Assembly (NCBI RefSeq): GCF_014648355.1
Contig: NZ_BMQY01000001.1
Span: forward strand, 1,382,255 to 1,446,254
From: Couchioplanes azureus
GTDB taxonomy: Bacteria > Actinomycetota > Actinomycetes > Mycobacteriales > Micromonosporaceae
Direction of reading: 5' to 3'
DNA length: 64,000 bases
The position numbers and the translations under genes were made by a program. The notes under the pieces are model-generated. The model had not been told where the DNA came from, did not search any database, and was given only the letters and a program-made list of their open reading frames with translations. Below are positions 8,913 to 16,966 of this stretch, piece after piece (the stretch's first letter is position 1; each line of letters starts with the position of its first letter).

Positions 8913-9236
8913 GTGGGAGCAACCAAGGCCGTCACCGACGCCACCTTCGCGAGTGACGTGCTGCAGTCCGACAAGGTGGTGCTTGTCGACTTCTGGGCCG
9001 AATGGTGCGCACCGTGCAAGAAGGTCGATCCGCTGCTCGCCGAGATCGCCACCGAGATGGGTGACAAGGTGGAGATCGTCAAGCTGAACATCGACGAGAA
9101 CCCGGAGACGGCCCGCGCCTACCGGGTGATGTCGGTACCGACCCTCACCCTCTTCAAGGGCGGCGAGCCGGTGAACTCCGTGGCCGGCGCCAAGCCCAAG
9201 GGCGCGCTGGTGAGCTTCATCGAATCCGCGCTCTGA
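8913..9236 (+). CDS. trxA: thioredoxin
   Basis: Small cytoplasmic dithiol reductant. The 107-residue protein contains the active site WCAPCK (Cys32/Cys35), the variant AP in place of the usual GP, within VDFWAEWCAPCKKVDPLL, and the cis-Pro loop SVPTLTLFKGG. GTG 8913 is preceded by AGGAGGT at 8902-8908, an excellent ribosome site. It is the second gene of the trxB-trxA operon and is closed by a strong terminator. Confidence 0.97.
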   Translation: MGATKAVTDATFASDVLQSDKVVLVDFWAEWCAPCKKVDPLLAEIATEMGDKVEIVKLNIDENPETARAYRVMSVPTLTLFKGGEPVNSVAGAKPKGALVSFIESAL

Positions 9237-9248
9237 GCAGGAGATTTC

Positions 9249-9283
9249 CAACGCCCCGCGTCCCACCCGGATGCGGGGCGTTG
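9249..9283 (+). terminator. terminator of the trxB-trxA operon
   Basis: Perfect 11-bp stem CAACGCCCCGC / GCGGGGCGTTG with a 13-base loop begins 12 bases after the trxA stop. There is no long U tract, which is common in high-GC actinobacteria. Confidence 0.75.
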
Positions 9284-9394
9284 CCCGTCGGGGGACGACG
9301 CACGGAGCCGGCATCGAGGCCGAGCCGCCCGGGACACCTGGGGGTACGCTCCGGGGGTTGTCCCCTTCACCTTCCCACTTCTAGGGAGCCGCGC

Positions 9395-10549
9395 GTGCGC
9401 TCGATCCGACGTGGAGACACCGGGCCGGCCGTCGAGGAGATCCGGTCGATCCTCGTAGAGCTCGACCTGCTGGAGATCGGCGACACCGAGTTCGACGACG
9501 CGACCGAAACCGCCGTACGGGCCTTCCAGCAGAGCCGCGGGCTCAGCGCCGACGGCGTCGTCGACACCGAGACCTGGATGGCGCTGGACGGCGCCCGCTG
9601 GAAGCTCGGCGCGCGCACGCTGTTCCACTCCGTGCCGACGTCACTGGTGGGGGAGGACGTCCGGGCCCTGCAGGAGCGGCTGCTCGAGATGGGCTTCGAC
9701 ACCGGCCGGGCCGACGCCATCTACGGTCCGCGCACGGCCCGGGCGGTCGCCCAGTTCCAGCGGGAGGTCGGCCTGACCCCGGACGGCTCCTGCGGCCCGC
9801 AGACCATGAAGGCGCTGCGCCGGCTCGGCCGCAAGGTCGTCGGCGGCCGCCCCAACTGGCTGCGCGAGGCCGAGGCGTTCCGGCAGTCCGGCTCCAGCCT
9901 CGTCGGCAAGACCATCGTCATCGACCCCGGCCACGGCGGGGAGAAGGACCCCGGGATCGTCGTGCCGGACGGGCAGCTGCGCTGGACCGAGGCCGACCTC
10001 GTGTTCGACATCGCCGCCCGCCTCGAAGGCCGCCTCGGCGCCGCCGGCATGCGCGTGCACCTCACCCGCGGCCCCAAGCCCGCCCAGACCATGTCCGGGC
10101 AGGAGCGGGCGACGCTGGCCAACAGCCTCGGCGCCGACCTGCTGATCTCCCTGCACCTGGAGGGGCAGGACTCGCCGTCGGCGGACGGGGTCTCGACCTA
10201 CCACTTCGGCACCGGCACCGGCGCCACGTCGACGGTGGGGGAGCGGCTGGCCAACCTGGTCCAGCGGGAGATCGTCGTCCGCACCGGGATGCGGGACTGC
10301 CGCACCCATGCCAAGACGTGGGAGCTGCTCCGGCTCACCCAGATGCCGGCCGTCCACGTCGAGATGGGTTACCTCACCTCCCCGGTGGACCGGGAACGGC
10401 TGGTGGACCCGCTCTTCCGAGACCAGCTCGTCGAGGCGATCCTCGCGGCGGTGCAGCGGATGTACTACCCGGTCGAGGCGGACGTGCCCACGGGCTCGAT
10501 CGACGTGCGGCAGCTCAGGCTCGCCCTGGCCTCCCGCAACACTCCCTAG
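9395..10549 (+). CDS. cwlM: N-acetylmuramoyl-L-alanine amidase-family protein, CwlM-like
   Basis: GTG 9395 has AGGGAG seven bases upstream. The 384-residue protein has two peptidoglycan-binding domains (about 1-70 and 75-145; motifs VRAFQQSRGLSADGVVDTET and AVAQFQREVGLTPDGSCGPQT) and an Amidase_3 domain (about 165-360) with zinc-ligand motifs VIDPGHGGEKDPG, TEADLVFDIA and LLISLHLEGQ, plus HVEMGYLTSP near the end. There is no signal peptide, so it should stay in the cytoplasm. This is the architecture of mycobacterial CwlM (Rv3915), which when phosphorylated stimulates MurA rather than cutting the wall (established in Mycobacterium). Its place two genes after the MurJ/pseudokinase/SigM block supports the same wall-regulatory role here. 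Hydrolase activity cannot be excluded. Confidence 0.88.
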   Translation: MRSIRRGDTGPAVEEIRSILVELDLLEIGDTEFDDATETAVRAFQQSRGLSADGVVDTETWMALDGARWKLGARTLFHSVPTSLVGEDVRALQERLLEMGFDTGRADAIYGPRTARAVAQFQREVGLTPDGSCGPQTMKALRRLGRKVVGGRPNWLREAEAFRQSGSSLVGKTIVIDPGHGGEKDPGIVVPDGQLRWTEADLVFDIAARLEGRLGAAGMRVHLTRGPKPAQTMSGQERATLANSLGADLLISLHLEGQDSPSADGVSTYHFGTGTGATSTVGERLANLVQREIVVRTGMRDCRTHAKTWELLRLTQMPAVHVEMGYLTSPVDRERLVDPLFRDQLVEAILAAVQRMYYPVEADVPTGSIDVRQLRLALASRNTP

Positions 10550-11211
10550 CCCTCCGTGGAGGTCGTGGCGGTCACCGGGCGGACCGGGCGCAGCAGCGTC
10601 TCCGGGCTCATCGAGCCGAGCAGCTTCTCCAACGCGTACTCGACGTCCGACTTCCACGACAGGGCCGTGCGCAGCTCCAGCCGCAGCCGCGGATAGCGCG
10701 GATGCGGGCGTACGGTCTTGAAGCCCACCGACAGGAAGAAGTCGACCGGCGCGACGCAGCCCTCCTCGCCCTCGCCGGCCTCGCCGAACTTCGCGTCGCC
10801 GAAGGCCTCGATCGCCTTGACGCCCCGCTTCGTCAGATCGCGCGCCACGCCCTGCACCAGCATGCGCCCCAGCCCGCCGCCGGCGAACGCGGCCACCACG
10901 TGCGCGGTCATCAGCAGGGCCGCGTCGGCGCTGACCGGCGAGGTGGGGAAGGCCATCGAGCGGGGTACGTACGCCGGCGGGGCGAACATGACGAAGCCGG
11001 CCGGCATGCCGTCGACGTACGCCAGCTTGCCGCAGGAGCCCCACTCCAGCAGCGTCTGGGAGACCCACGCCTCCTTCTCGAGGCCGGGGTCGCCGGTGGC
11101 GCAGGCCCGCTCGGCGGAGACCGGATCCAGCTCCCAGTAGACACAGCCCCGGCACGGCCGGGGCAGATCTTCGAGCGTGTCGAGGGTCAGGTTGACCAGC
11201 CGTCGCGACAT
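10546..11211 (-). CDS. GNAT-family acetyltransferase (Rv3916c-type)
   Basis: The 221-residue protein starts at ATG 11209-11211 with AAGGGG eight bases upstream. The N-terminal part holds a Cys pair CRGCVYWELDP; the GNAT core includes YVDGMPAGFVMFAPP and the acetyl-CoA loop AFAGGGLGRMLVQGVARDL followed by VDFFLSVGFKTVRPHPRYP. The substrate is unknown. It is convergent with cwlM, and the two genes overlap by four bases: the tetranucleotide CTAG supplies both TAG stops. Mycobacteria also carry this gene between cwlM and parB. Confidence 0.8.
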   Translation of the reverse strand: MSRRLVNLTLDTLEDLPRPCRGCVYWELDPVSAERACATGDPGLEKEAWVSQTLLEWGSCGKLAYVDGMPAGFVMFAPPAYVPRSMAFPTSPVSADAALLMTAHVVAAFAGGGLGRMLVQGVARDLTKRGVKAIEAFGDAKFGEAGEGEEGCVAPVDFFLSVGFKTVRPHPRYPRLRLELRTALSWKSDVEYALEKLLGSMSPETLLRPVRPVTATTSTEG

Positions 11212-11378
11212 GGGCGGGACCCCTTGAGATCGGTGAGCTTTCCGGACTCGCGGCACGGTCCTGATCACGTGCTCGTCCGCGCCCCCGGTCGGATCCTACG
11301 CCGCAATCGCCTTGAACGGGAGCGGATCGGACTCCATCGGGTGTGCCACGCTCGAACCGTCAGACCTAACATTGACGC

Positions 11379-12680
11379 ATGACTGGGACTACTCAAGACG
11401 ACTACACCGATCGCTATGCGCGCCGCGTCCGCGGAATGACCACCTCGGAGATCCGCGCCCTCTTCGCCGTCGCCAGCCGTCCGGAGGTGGTCTCGCTCGC
11501 CGGCGGGTCGCCGTACGTCGCGGCGCTGCCGCTCGACGCGGTCGGCGAGATGATGGGACGGCTCGCGTCCGACCTCGGCACGACCAGCCTCCAGTACGGC
11601 ATCGGCCAGGGCACGATCGAGCTCCGCGAGCGCATCTGCGAGGTGATGACGCTCTCCGGCATCGACGCCTCCACGGGTGCGTCCCCCGACGACGTGGTGG
11701 TGACCGTCGGCGGCCAGCAGGCGCTCGATCTGGTGGCACGGCTCTTCCTGGACCCGGGCGACGTGGTGCTCGCCGAGGGCCCGACCTACGTCGGCGCACT
11801 CGGCGTGTTCCAGGCCGCCCAGGCACAGGTGCGGCACATGGCCATGGACGCCGACGGCCTCGTCCCCGAGGCGCTCGAGGCGGCGATCGTGGAGGCCGGT
11901 GGTCGCGCCAAGTTCCTCTACACGATCCCGACCTTCCAGAACCCGGCCGGCGTCACCCTCTCCGACGAGCGCCGCGAGCGGATCCTCGACATCTGCGAAC
12001 GGCACCGGCTGCTGGTGATCGAGGACGACCCGTACGGGATGCTGAGCTTCGAGGGTGAGGCGCCGCGGCCGCTGCGCGCCCGCCGCCGCGACGGCATCCT
12101 CTACCTCAGCACGTTCTCCAAGACCTTCGCGCCGGGGCTGCGGGTGGGCTGGATCCTGGCTCCGCACGCCGTACGGGAGAAGCTCGTCATGGCCAGCGAG
12201 GCGAACATCCTGTGCCCGAGCGCCTTCGCCCAGGGCGCCGTCACGCAGTATCTGTCGACCATGCCGTGGCGGGAGCAGATCAAGGCGTACCGCGAGATCT
12301 ACCGCGAGCGCCGCGACGCTCTGCTCGACGCCCTCGCCGACCTGATGCCGGCCGGCACCACCTGGACGCGCCCCGGCGGCGGCCTCTTCGTGTGGGCCAC
12401 CCTCCCCGAGGGCCTCGACTCGAAGGCGATGATGCCGCGCGCGATCGCCGCCCGCGTGGCCTACGTGCCCGGCACCGGGTTCTATGCGGACGGCACCGGC
12501 AGCGGCAACATGCGGCTCAACTTCTCGTTCCCGACGCCTTCCCGGATCCGCGAGGGCGTCCGCCGGCTCGCGGGCGTGATGGAGCAGGAACTCGCGATGC
12601 GAGCGGTCTTCGGCCCGACGACCCCCCACCGCCGTCGTGGCCCGGCCGCCGCGGACACCCCCGGTCCCGACTTGGCATGA
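11379..12680 (+). CDS. PLP-dependent aminotransferase, class I/II (2-aminoadipate-transaminase-like)
   Basis: The 433-residue fold-type I aminotransferase carries SLAGGSP near the N-terminus, LQYGIGQG, the substrate-side YTIPTFQNPAG, the PLP-binding VIEDDPYG and the Schiff-base lysine in STFSKTFAPGLRVGW (about Lys248). These motifs are those of the MocR-associated/LysN-like subgroup, but there is no GntR DNA-binding domain, so it is an enzyme. The donor and acceptor cannot be told from sequence. No Shine-Dalgarno is seen; TAACAT sits six bases upstream of ATG 11379, so the message may be leaderless. The stop codon overlaps the start of an ATP-grasp ligase (ATGA), which suggests the two act on a shared amino acid substrate (inference). 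Confidence 0.85.
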   Translation: MTGTTQDDYTDRYARRVRGMTTSEIRALFAVASRPEVVSLAGGSPYVAALPLDAVGEMMGRLASDLGTTSLQYGIGQGTIELRERICEVMTLSGIDASTGASPDDVVVTVGGQQALDLVARLFLDPGDVVLAEGPTYVGALGVFQAAQAQVRHMAMDADGLVPEALEAAIVEAGGRAKFLYTIPTFQNPAGVTLSDERRERILDICERHRLLVIEDDPYGMLSFEGEAPRPLRARRRDGILYLSTFSKTFAPGLRVGWILAPHAVREKLVMASEANILCPSAFAQGAVTQYLSTMPWREQIKAYREIYRERRDALLDALADLMPAGTTWTRPGGGLFVWATLPEGLDSKAMMPRAIAARVAYVPGTGFYADGTGSGNMRLNFSFPTPSRIREGVRRLAGVMEQELAMRAVFGPTTPHRRRGPAAADTPGPDLA

Positions 12681-13651
12681 TCACCCCCATGGGTACGTCC
12701 ACAGAACCGCACATCCTCGTCCTCGCCGGCGGCCTGTCCTACGAACGCGACGTGTCGCTGCGGTCGGGCCGCCGGGTCCTGGACGCGCTCCGAGCCGTCG
12801 GCATGTCGGCGGAACTGCGCGACGCCGACGTGACCCTGCTGCCGACGCTCCGGGACGACCCCCCGGACGCGGTGGTCATCGCCCTGCACGGCGCCACCGG
12901 TGAAGACGGATCGCTGCGCGGGGTCCTCGATCTGTGCGGGGTGCCGTACGTCGGTTGCACGGCGGCGGCATCCCGGCTCGCCTGGGACAAGCCGTCGGCC
13001 AAGTCGATGCTGCGCGAGCAAGGCATCCGTACGCCCGACTGGGTGGCGCTGCCGCACGACCGCTTCTCGGAGCTGGGCGCGGTCGCGGTTCTGGATCGGA
13101 TCGCCGGCCGCCTCGGCCTGCCGCTGATGGTGAAGCCCGCCCAGGGCGGCTCGGGCCTCGGAGCGTCCGTCGTCCGCGAGGCGGCCGATCTGCCCGCGGC
13201 CATGGTGGGCTGCTTCGCGTACGACTCGACCGCGCTGGTCGAGAAGTACGTGCCGGGGATGGACGTGGCGGTGTCGGTGCTGGATCTGGGGGAGGGGCCG
13301 TTCGCCCTGCCGCCGGTGGAGATCGTGCCGAAGAACGGCGTGTACGACTACGCGGCCCGGTACACGGCCGGCCTGACGACCTGGCACACGCCGGCACGCC
13401 TTGATCCGTCGGTGGCGTCGGCGGTGGCGGAGACGGCGTTGGCGGCGCACCGGGCTCTGGGGCTGCGGGACCTTTCGCGGGTGGATCTCATCGTGGATGC
13501 GGAGGGTGTGCCGCATGTGCTGGAGGTCAATGTGTCGCCGGGGATGACGGAGACGTCGCTGTTGCCGTTGGCGGTGCAGGCCGGTGGGTTGGACTTCGGC
13601 AAGATGCTGGGGACTTTGGTGGGGCGGGCGGTCGCCCGCGGAAACGGTTGA
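12677..13651 (+). CDS. D-alanine-D-alanine ligase-like ATP-grasp protein
   Basis: 324 residues from ATG 12677, which overlaps the upstream stop; ATG 12689 is an alternative. Family motifs: N-terminal GGLSYERDVSLRSG, ALHGATGEDGSLRGVLDLCG, the P-loop-like LMVKPAQGGSGLGASVV, and the C-terminal metal/substrate motif VLEVNVSPGMTETSLLPL. All are those of D-Ala-D-Ala ligases, which use ATP to join two D-alanines for peptidoglycan. The usual length is about 330-370, so this is a compact member. Being coupled to an aminotransferase rather than to murF-type genes, it may be a second, specialised ligase acting on another amino acid pair (inference). A main ddl gene would be expected elsewhere in the genome. 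Confidence 0.82.
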   Translation: MITPMGTSTEPHILVLAGGLSYERDVSLRSGRRVLDALRAVGMSAELRDADVTLLPTLRDDPPDAVVIALHGATGEDGSLRGVLDLCGVPYVGCTAAASRLAWDKPSAKSMLREQGIRTPDWVALPHDRFSELGAVAVLDRIAGRLGLPLMVKPAQGGSGLGASVVREAADLPAAMVGCFAYDSTALVEKYVPGMDVAVSVLDLGEGPFALPPVEIVPKNGVYDYAARYTAGLTTWHTPARLDPSVASAVAETALAAHRALGLRDLSRVDLIVDAEGVPHVLEVNVSPGMTETSLLPLAVQAGGLDFGKMLGTLVGRAVARGNG

Positions 13652-14061
13652 CCCTGCCGGCTCTCGTCAGCGCCACCGGGCGTCGTGGTGTTCGCTCTCT
13701 GCCGGCGCCGCCCCACCGGGCGTCATGGTGTTCCGGCGGGCGTCGTGGTGTTCCGGCGGGCGTCGTGGTGTTCCGGCGGGCGTCGTGGTGTTCCGGCGGG
13801 CGTCGTGGTGTTCCGGCGGGCGTCGTGGTGTTCCGGCGGGCGTCGTGGTGTTCCGGCGCTTTCTGCCGGCGCCGCGGCGCCCCTACCTGTCCCCGCCCCA
13901 GGGCCTGTCTTCAGTCCTAGGCCGCCTCCGCCCCTTGGCGTGATGCCTCTGCCGTCTTTCCCTGCCGCGCGGTGGGCTCCATCCCTCTAGACGGCGCCGC
14001 CGCCCAGAGCGTTGTTCTGTCCGGCAGCCGTCGCGCCGTCTCGTTTTCTTATCTCCGCGAA
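13652..14061. other. gene-free spacer with VNTR
   Basis: About 410 bases between the stop of the ATP-grasp ligase and the convergent HIT-like gene. The left half is a tandem repeat (listed separately); the rest is pyrimidine-rich and repeat-like (CCGCCTCCGCCCC, TCTGCCG). No RNA, promoter or credible gene is seen. Confidence 0.6.
13721..13858 (+). repeat. 20-bp tandem repeat (VNTR), seven copies
   Basis: Seven head-to-tail copies of CGTCGTGGTGTTCCGGCGGG begin at 13721, 13741, 13761, 13781, 13801, 13821 and 13841. The first has CGTCATGG and the last ends GGCGCT; the inner five are identical. A diverged half copy lies at 13681. The period is not a multiple of three and there is no spacer sequence, so it is neither coding nor CRISPR. 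Confidence 0.95.
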
Positions 14062-15177
14062 TCACGACCGGCCGTTGTCGCCAGCCATCCTTCCGGTCGT
14101 GGTGACCGTCGCTTCATCTTCCGCAGCACGGCCGCCGTGACTGCCCGGCTCGATCGTTGCTTCGGGCTCCCCGTCCCGGCCGACCTCGCCGCCTGTCCCA
14201 AACTTTGCCGCATCTTCCCCGGCACAGTCGCCCCGACTGCCAGTCCCGATCGTCGCTTCGGGCTCCCCGTCCCGGCCACCGCCGCGGGATGTCCCGACCG
14301 TTGCCTCGACGTCCCCGGCACGGCCGCCCTGACCGCCCGGTCCGATCGTTGCTTCGGGCTCCCCGTCCCGGCCACCCCCGTGGGATGTCCCGACCGTTGC
14401 CCCGACGTCCCCGGCCCGACCCGCGTTCGGACCGGCCTCATCTTCTGCGCCGACCTCTGGGGCCGTCCCGACGACCGTTCCGTCTGGGCCGACCGTCCAC
14501 TCTCGGTTGGCGGTGTCCTCCGCCGGATCGGCCGTCGACTCGCCGTCGGACTCTGTGCGGGGAGAGGCGTTGACGGTCTCGCCGAACGTGGCCGGCGCCT
14601 GCCAATGAATGTGCGGTGGCTCGGCAATCGCGCGACCGCCGAACTCTGCGAGCCAGGCCGCGACGAGAGCGAGGTCCTCCCGCCATTTCTCCTCCGGGAC
14701 GGCAGGCAGGATGTCGTCCCAGAGCGGAAGGAAGCCGCCCCGAAGTTGAAGGCGCCCGTAGGGGCGGGACGAGAACCGCACGTGGAGGTGCGCCGATCGG
14801 TCGCCGGACCAATCGAGGTGCACGCGAGCGACTCCATCGAGAGAGCGGATCGCCCGCTCCAGGCGGACGGTCATGACGCCAAGCTCGGCGGCGAGGAGGT
14901 TGGGGAGGTCGCCGAGGTCGAGGTGTGACCGGCATTCGAGGACGAGAACCATGGGCAGGCCGGCCGGCCGATCCATCGCCCGTACCCGCCAGCGCTCACT
15001 GACCCAGACGCACGACTCGTCGGCGGTGTTGCAGGCTGTGCATTCTGCGGCGTCTTCGCCGTCGCGCGGGGGCTCGACATCAACGGGGGGATCGAGCTGC
15101 CTGACCCGCATGTCGCCCTCAAAGGGGAAGGAGGTCCAGCGGGCGAGGTCCGGAAGCGGGGAGGGGTTCTCAGACAC
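14062..15177 (-). CDS. HIT-like protein with a variable Gly/Glu-rich repeat tail
   Basis: Start placed at GTG 15175-15177 (VSENPSPLPDLARW); the open frame continues to 15315 but without homology-like sequence. The 371-residue protein begins with a likely metal-binding CTACNTADESCVW and a core HLDWSGDRSAHLHVRF followed by RLQLRGGFLPLWDDILP, resembling the galT/HIT-type nucleotide-binding fold in which HxH residues contact the phosphate. From about residue 215 the sequence is a low-complexity tail with repeats of GRDGEPEATIG; at DNA level the unit is 96 bp (begins near 14151, 14247 and 14343 on the plus strand). The enzymatic role is uncertain. It is isolated between two repeat-rich spacers, and the DnaA-box/parS field lies just upstream of its start. 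Confidence 0.55.
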   Translation of the reverse strand: MSENPSPLPDLARWTSFPFEGDMRVRQLDPPVDVEPPRDGEDAAECTACNTADESCVWVSERWRVRAMDRPAGLPMVLVLECRSHLDLGDLPNLLAAELGVMTVRLERAIRSLDGVARVHLDWSGDRSAHLHVRFSSRPYGRLQLRGGFLPLWDDILPAVPEEKWREDLALVAAWLAEFGGRAIAEPPHIHWQAPATFGETVNASPRTESDGESTADPAEDTANREWTVGPDGTVVGTAPEVGAEDEAGPNAGRAGDVGATVGTSHGGGRDGEPEATIGPGGQGGRAGDVEATVGTSRGGGRDGEPEATIGTGSRGDCAGEDAAKFGTGGEVGRDGEPEATIEPGSHGGRAAEDEATVTTTGRMAGDNGRS

Positions 15178-15351
15178 GACGCCGACCCTAGTGCAGGAGA
15201 CGACGCACTGTCCCGGGTCAATTTCTCGCCGACCGCCGTTCCGCGGTGCAGCTCCCCGGAGGCGTCGACCACACCGCCGCTGTTTGCCAACTAGGCGAGT
15301 TCCGGACGTAGACACCGGTCACCGCAACGGAGCTGAACACCTTCACCAAAG

Positions 15352-15373
15352 TTATCCACAGAAGTTATCCACA
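15352..15373 (+). promoter_or_regulatory. pair of perfect DnaA boxes
   Basis: TTATCCACA occurs at 15352-15360 and again at 15365-15373, 13 bases apart, ten bases before the first parS. Two near-boxes TGTGGATAC at 15421 and 15513 share the longer word TGTGGATACTGCCG. This is 12.7 kb from oriC. Confidence 0.8.
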
Positions 15374-15382
15374 GCCCGCCTC

Positions 15383-15396
15383 GTTTCACGTGAAAC
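15383..15396. other. parS site 1 (canonical)
   Basis: Perfect palindrome GTTTCACGTGAAAC, the bacterial ParB-binding consensus. Confidence 0.93.
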
Positions 15397-15460
15397 ACCA
15401 CGTGACAGCCGTGCCAGCCCTGTGGATACTGCCGTGGAAAACGTCCGCCACATCGGCGGT

Positions 15461-15474
15461 GTTTCACGTGAAAC
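15461..15474. other. parS site 2 (canonical)
   Basis: Perfect GTTTCACGTGAAAC, 78 bases after site 1, preceded by T as in the 16-base consensus. Confidence 0.93.
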
Positions 15475-15563
15475 GAGCGGCCTCCCATCATCAACAGGCC
15501 CAACACACACCTTGTGGATACTGCCGCCGACCGATCCCTTGCCGGCCGGTGCGAGGTTCTGCC

Positions 15564-15624
15564 GCGCAACGCACCCCCCGCACAACGCACCCCCGCGCAA
15601 GGCACCCCCGCGCAACGCACTGCC
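15564..15624 (+). repeat. 15-bp imperfect tandem repeat
   Basis: Four copies close to GCGCAACGCACCCCC, with single-base changes, lie between parS site 2 and the first heptamer array. Confidence 0.7.
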
Positions 15625-15896
15625 ACGCACCGCACTGCGGCACTCTCGACACGGGCCGCCACCGCCGCGATGTCGTCATGGACCGCGGTGTCGCCAGACA
15701 AGGAGCATGCCATCCAGCAATGGGGGCAAGGTCATTGCCTGTGCGGGACCGCGCCTTGGCTGAGCCGGCGAGCGATCCGAGGGCGCCGCGCTAGTGACGG
15801 CGGACCGCCGCGCCCGCCTCCTGTCTCCGGAGGCGGGCCCGTGCCGACCAATGCGGCGTTCGAATACCCGCGAGCTCTCGGTCGAACTGACGCGCT

Positions 15897-15910
15897 GTTT
15901 CACGTGAAAC
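15897..15910. other. parS site 3 (canonical), abuts heptamer array 1
   Basis: Perfect GTTTCACGTGAAAC; the next base begins the CCGGCAC array. Confidence 0.93.
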
Positions 15911-16029
15911 CCGGCACCCGGCACCCGGCACCCGGCACCCGGCACCCGGCACCCGGCACCCGGCACCCGGCACCCGGCACCCGGCACCCGGCACCCGGCA
16001 CCCGGCACCCGGCACCCGGCACCCGGCAC
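15911..16029 (+). repeat. heptamer array 1: CCGGCAC x 17
   Basis: Seventeen uninterrupted identical copies of CCGGCAC (119 bp) start at the base after parS site 3. No copy shows a substitution. No stop codon can arise in any frame, hence the false open frames across it. Confidence 0.95.
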
Positions 16030-16115
16030 CGAGGAGTTTCACTCCTTGGTCTCGATCGCGAAAGTGGCTGGTCGGATAGTCACACCACTGCCGCTGCGCC
16101 AAGCGTGCCGGCGCT

Positions 16116-16129
16116 GTTTCACGTGGAAC
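16116..16129. other. parS-like site 4 (one mismatch)
   Basis: GTTTCACGTGGAAC differs from consensus at one base. It lies 86 bases after heptamer array 1. The same variant recurs at 47180. Confidence 0.7.
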
Positions 16130-16796
16130 ACCCTCAGCACAAAAACCGAGTGGGGAAGCGCACGGGCGCATGGCTCGACAACCTTGCCCGTTCCCCCGAA
16201 ACCCAGCTCGGCATCGAGGCCCATGCCGGCATCTTGGCCGGTCAAGGTGACCTCTTGGGCAGGCCCTGACCACCGGAAGCCGGAATGGGGCTGGCGCTCG
16301 CGCTCCGCCCAATGGGCGCTATCTACAACCGCGTTCGCCGGACTGGCACCCGGCGCACGAGCGCCAGCCGCGCTCTCGACGAACCACACCCGGCGCTAGG
16401 CGCCTTGGGACTTGCCGCAGGTGCACCAGGGCACAGCCGTGGCAACCGCGCCACGCTTTTCGGATCCTGTGCTCTGCCTGCGCCCCTGTCCGCGGCCCTG
16501 CTCCGCCCCGATGCCCCTGCCCGTGCCGTCGCCCGTGTCGTGCCTCGGTGCAGCGCCACGGTGCGCCACCGCACCGGCCATCCCCGCCTGCCGCAGGACA
16601 AACTGCGGACACGTCACGGGATGCCCGAGGCGGCCGCCGCACCGTGTCCCGTGCCTGCTGCCCGTGCCTTGCCCCGTGACCGGCCCAGTACCCCGCCCGC
16701 GCTCGCCCTCGCTCTCGCATCCCTGCCCCGTAGAGCCGGGGTGACGGCCCGACGACGGCTAAGGGTGCCGTCAATCGAGCCATTCGAGGCGGATCG

Positions 16797-16810
16797 GTTT
16801 CACGTGAAAC
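16797..16810. other. parS site 5 (canonical), beside heptamer array 2
   Basis: Perfect GTTTCACGTGAAAC, two bases before the GGGCTCC array. Confidence 0.93.
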
Positions 16811-16812
16811 GC

Positions 16813-16931
16813 GGGCTCCGGGCTCCGGGCTCCGGGCTCCGGGCTCCGGGCTCCGGGCTCCGGGCTCCGGGCTCCGGGCTCCGGGCTCCGGGCTCCGGGC
16901 TCCGGGCTCCGGGCTCCGGGCTCCGGGCTCC
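16813..16931 (+). repeat. heptamer array 2: GGGCTCC x 17
   Basis: Seventeen identical copies of GGGCTCC (119 bp), the same copy number as array 1 but a different unit. It is bounded by parS site 5 on the left and the degenerate site 6 on the right. Confidence 0.95.
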
Positions 16932-16952
16932 GGCAGAGTCTGCCCGGCCGGC

Positions 16953-16966
16953 GTTTCAGTTGAAAC
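16953..16966. other. parS-like site 6 (degenerate)
   Basis: GTTTCAGTTGAAAC keeps both outer half-sites and changes two central bases; it lies 21 bases after heptamer array 2. Confidence 0.55.

Noticed and set aside
13721..13858. CRISPR or coding repeat
   Set aside because: No spacers, and the 20-bp period is not a multiple of three; it is a plain VNTR.
15911..16931. CRISPR-like arrays
   Set aside because: The heptamers are contiguous without spacers, the unit is 7 bp, and no cas gene is nearby.
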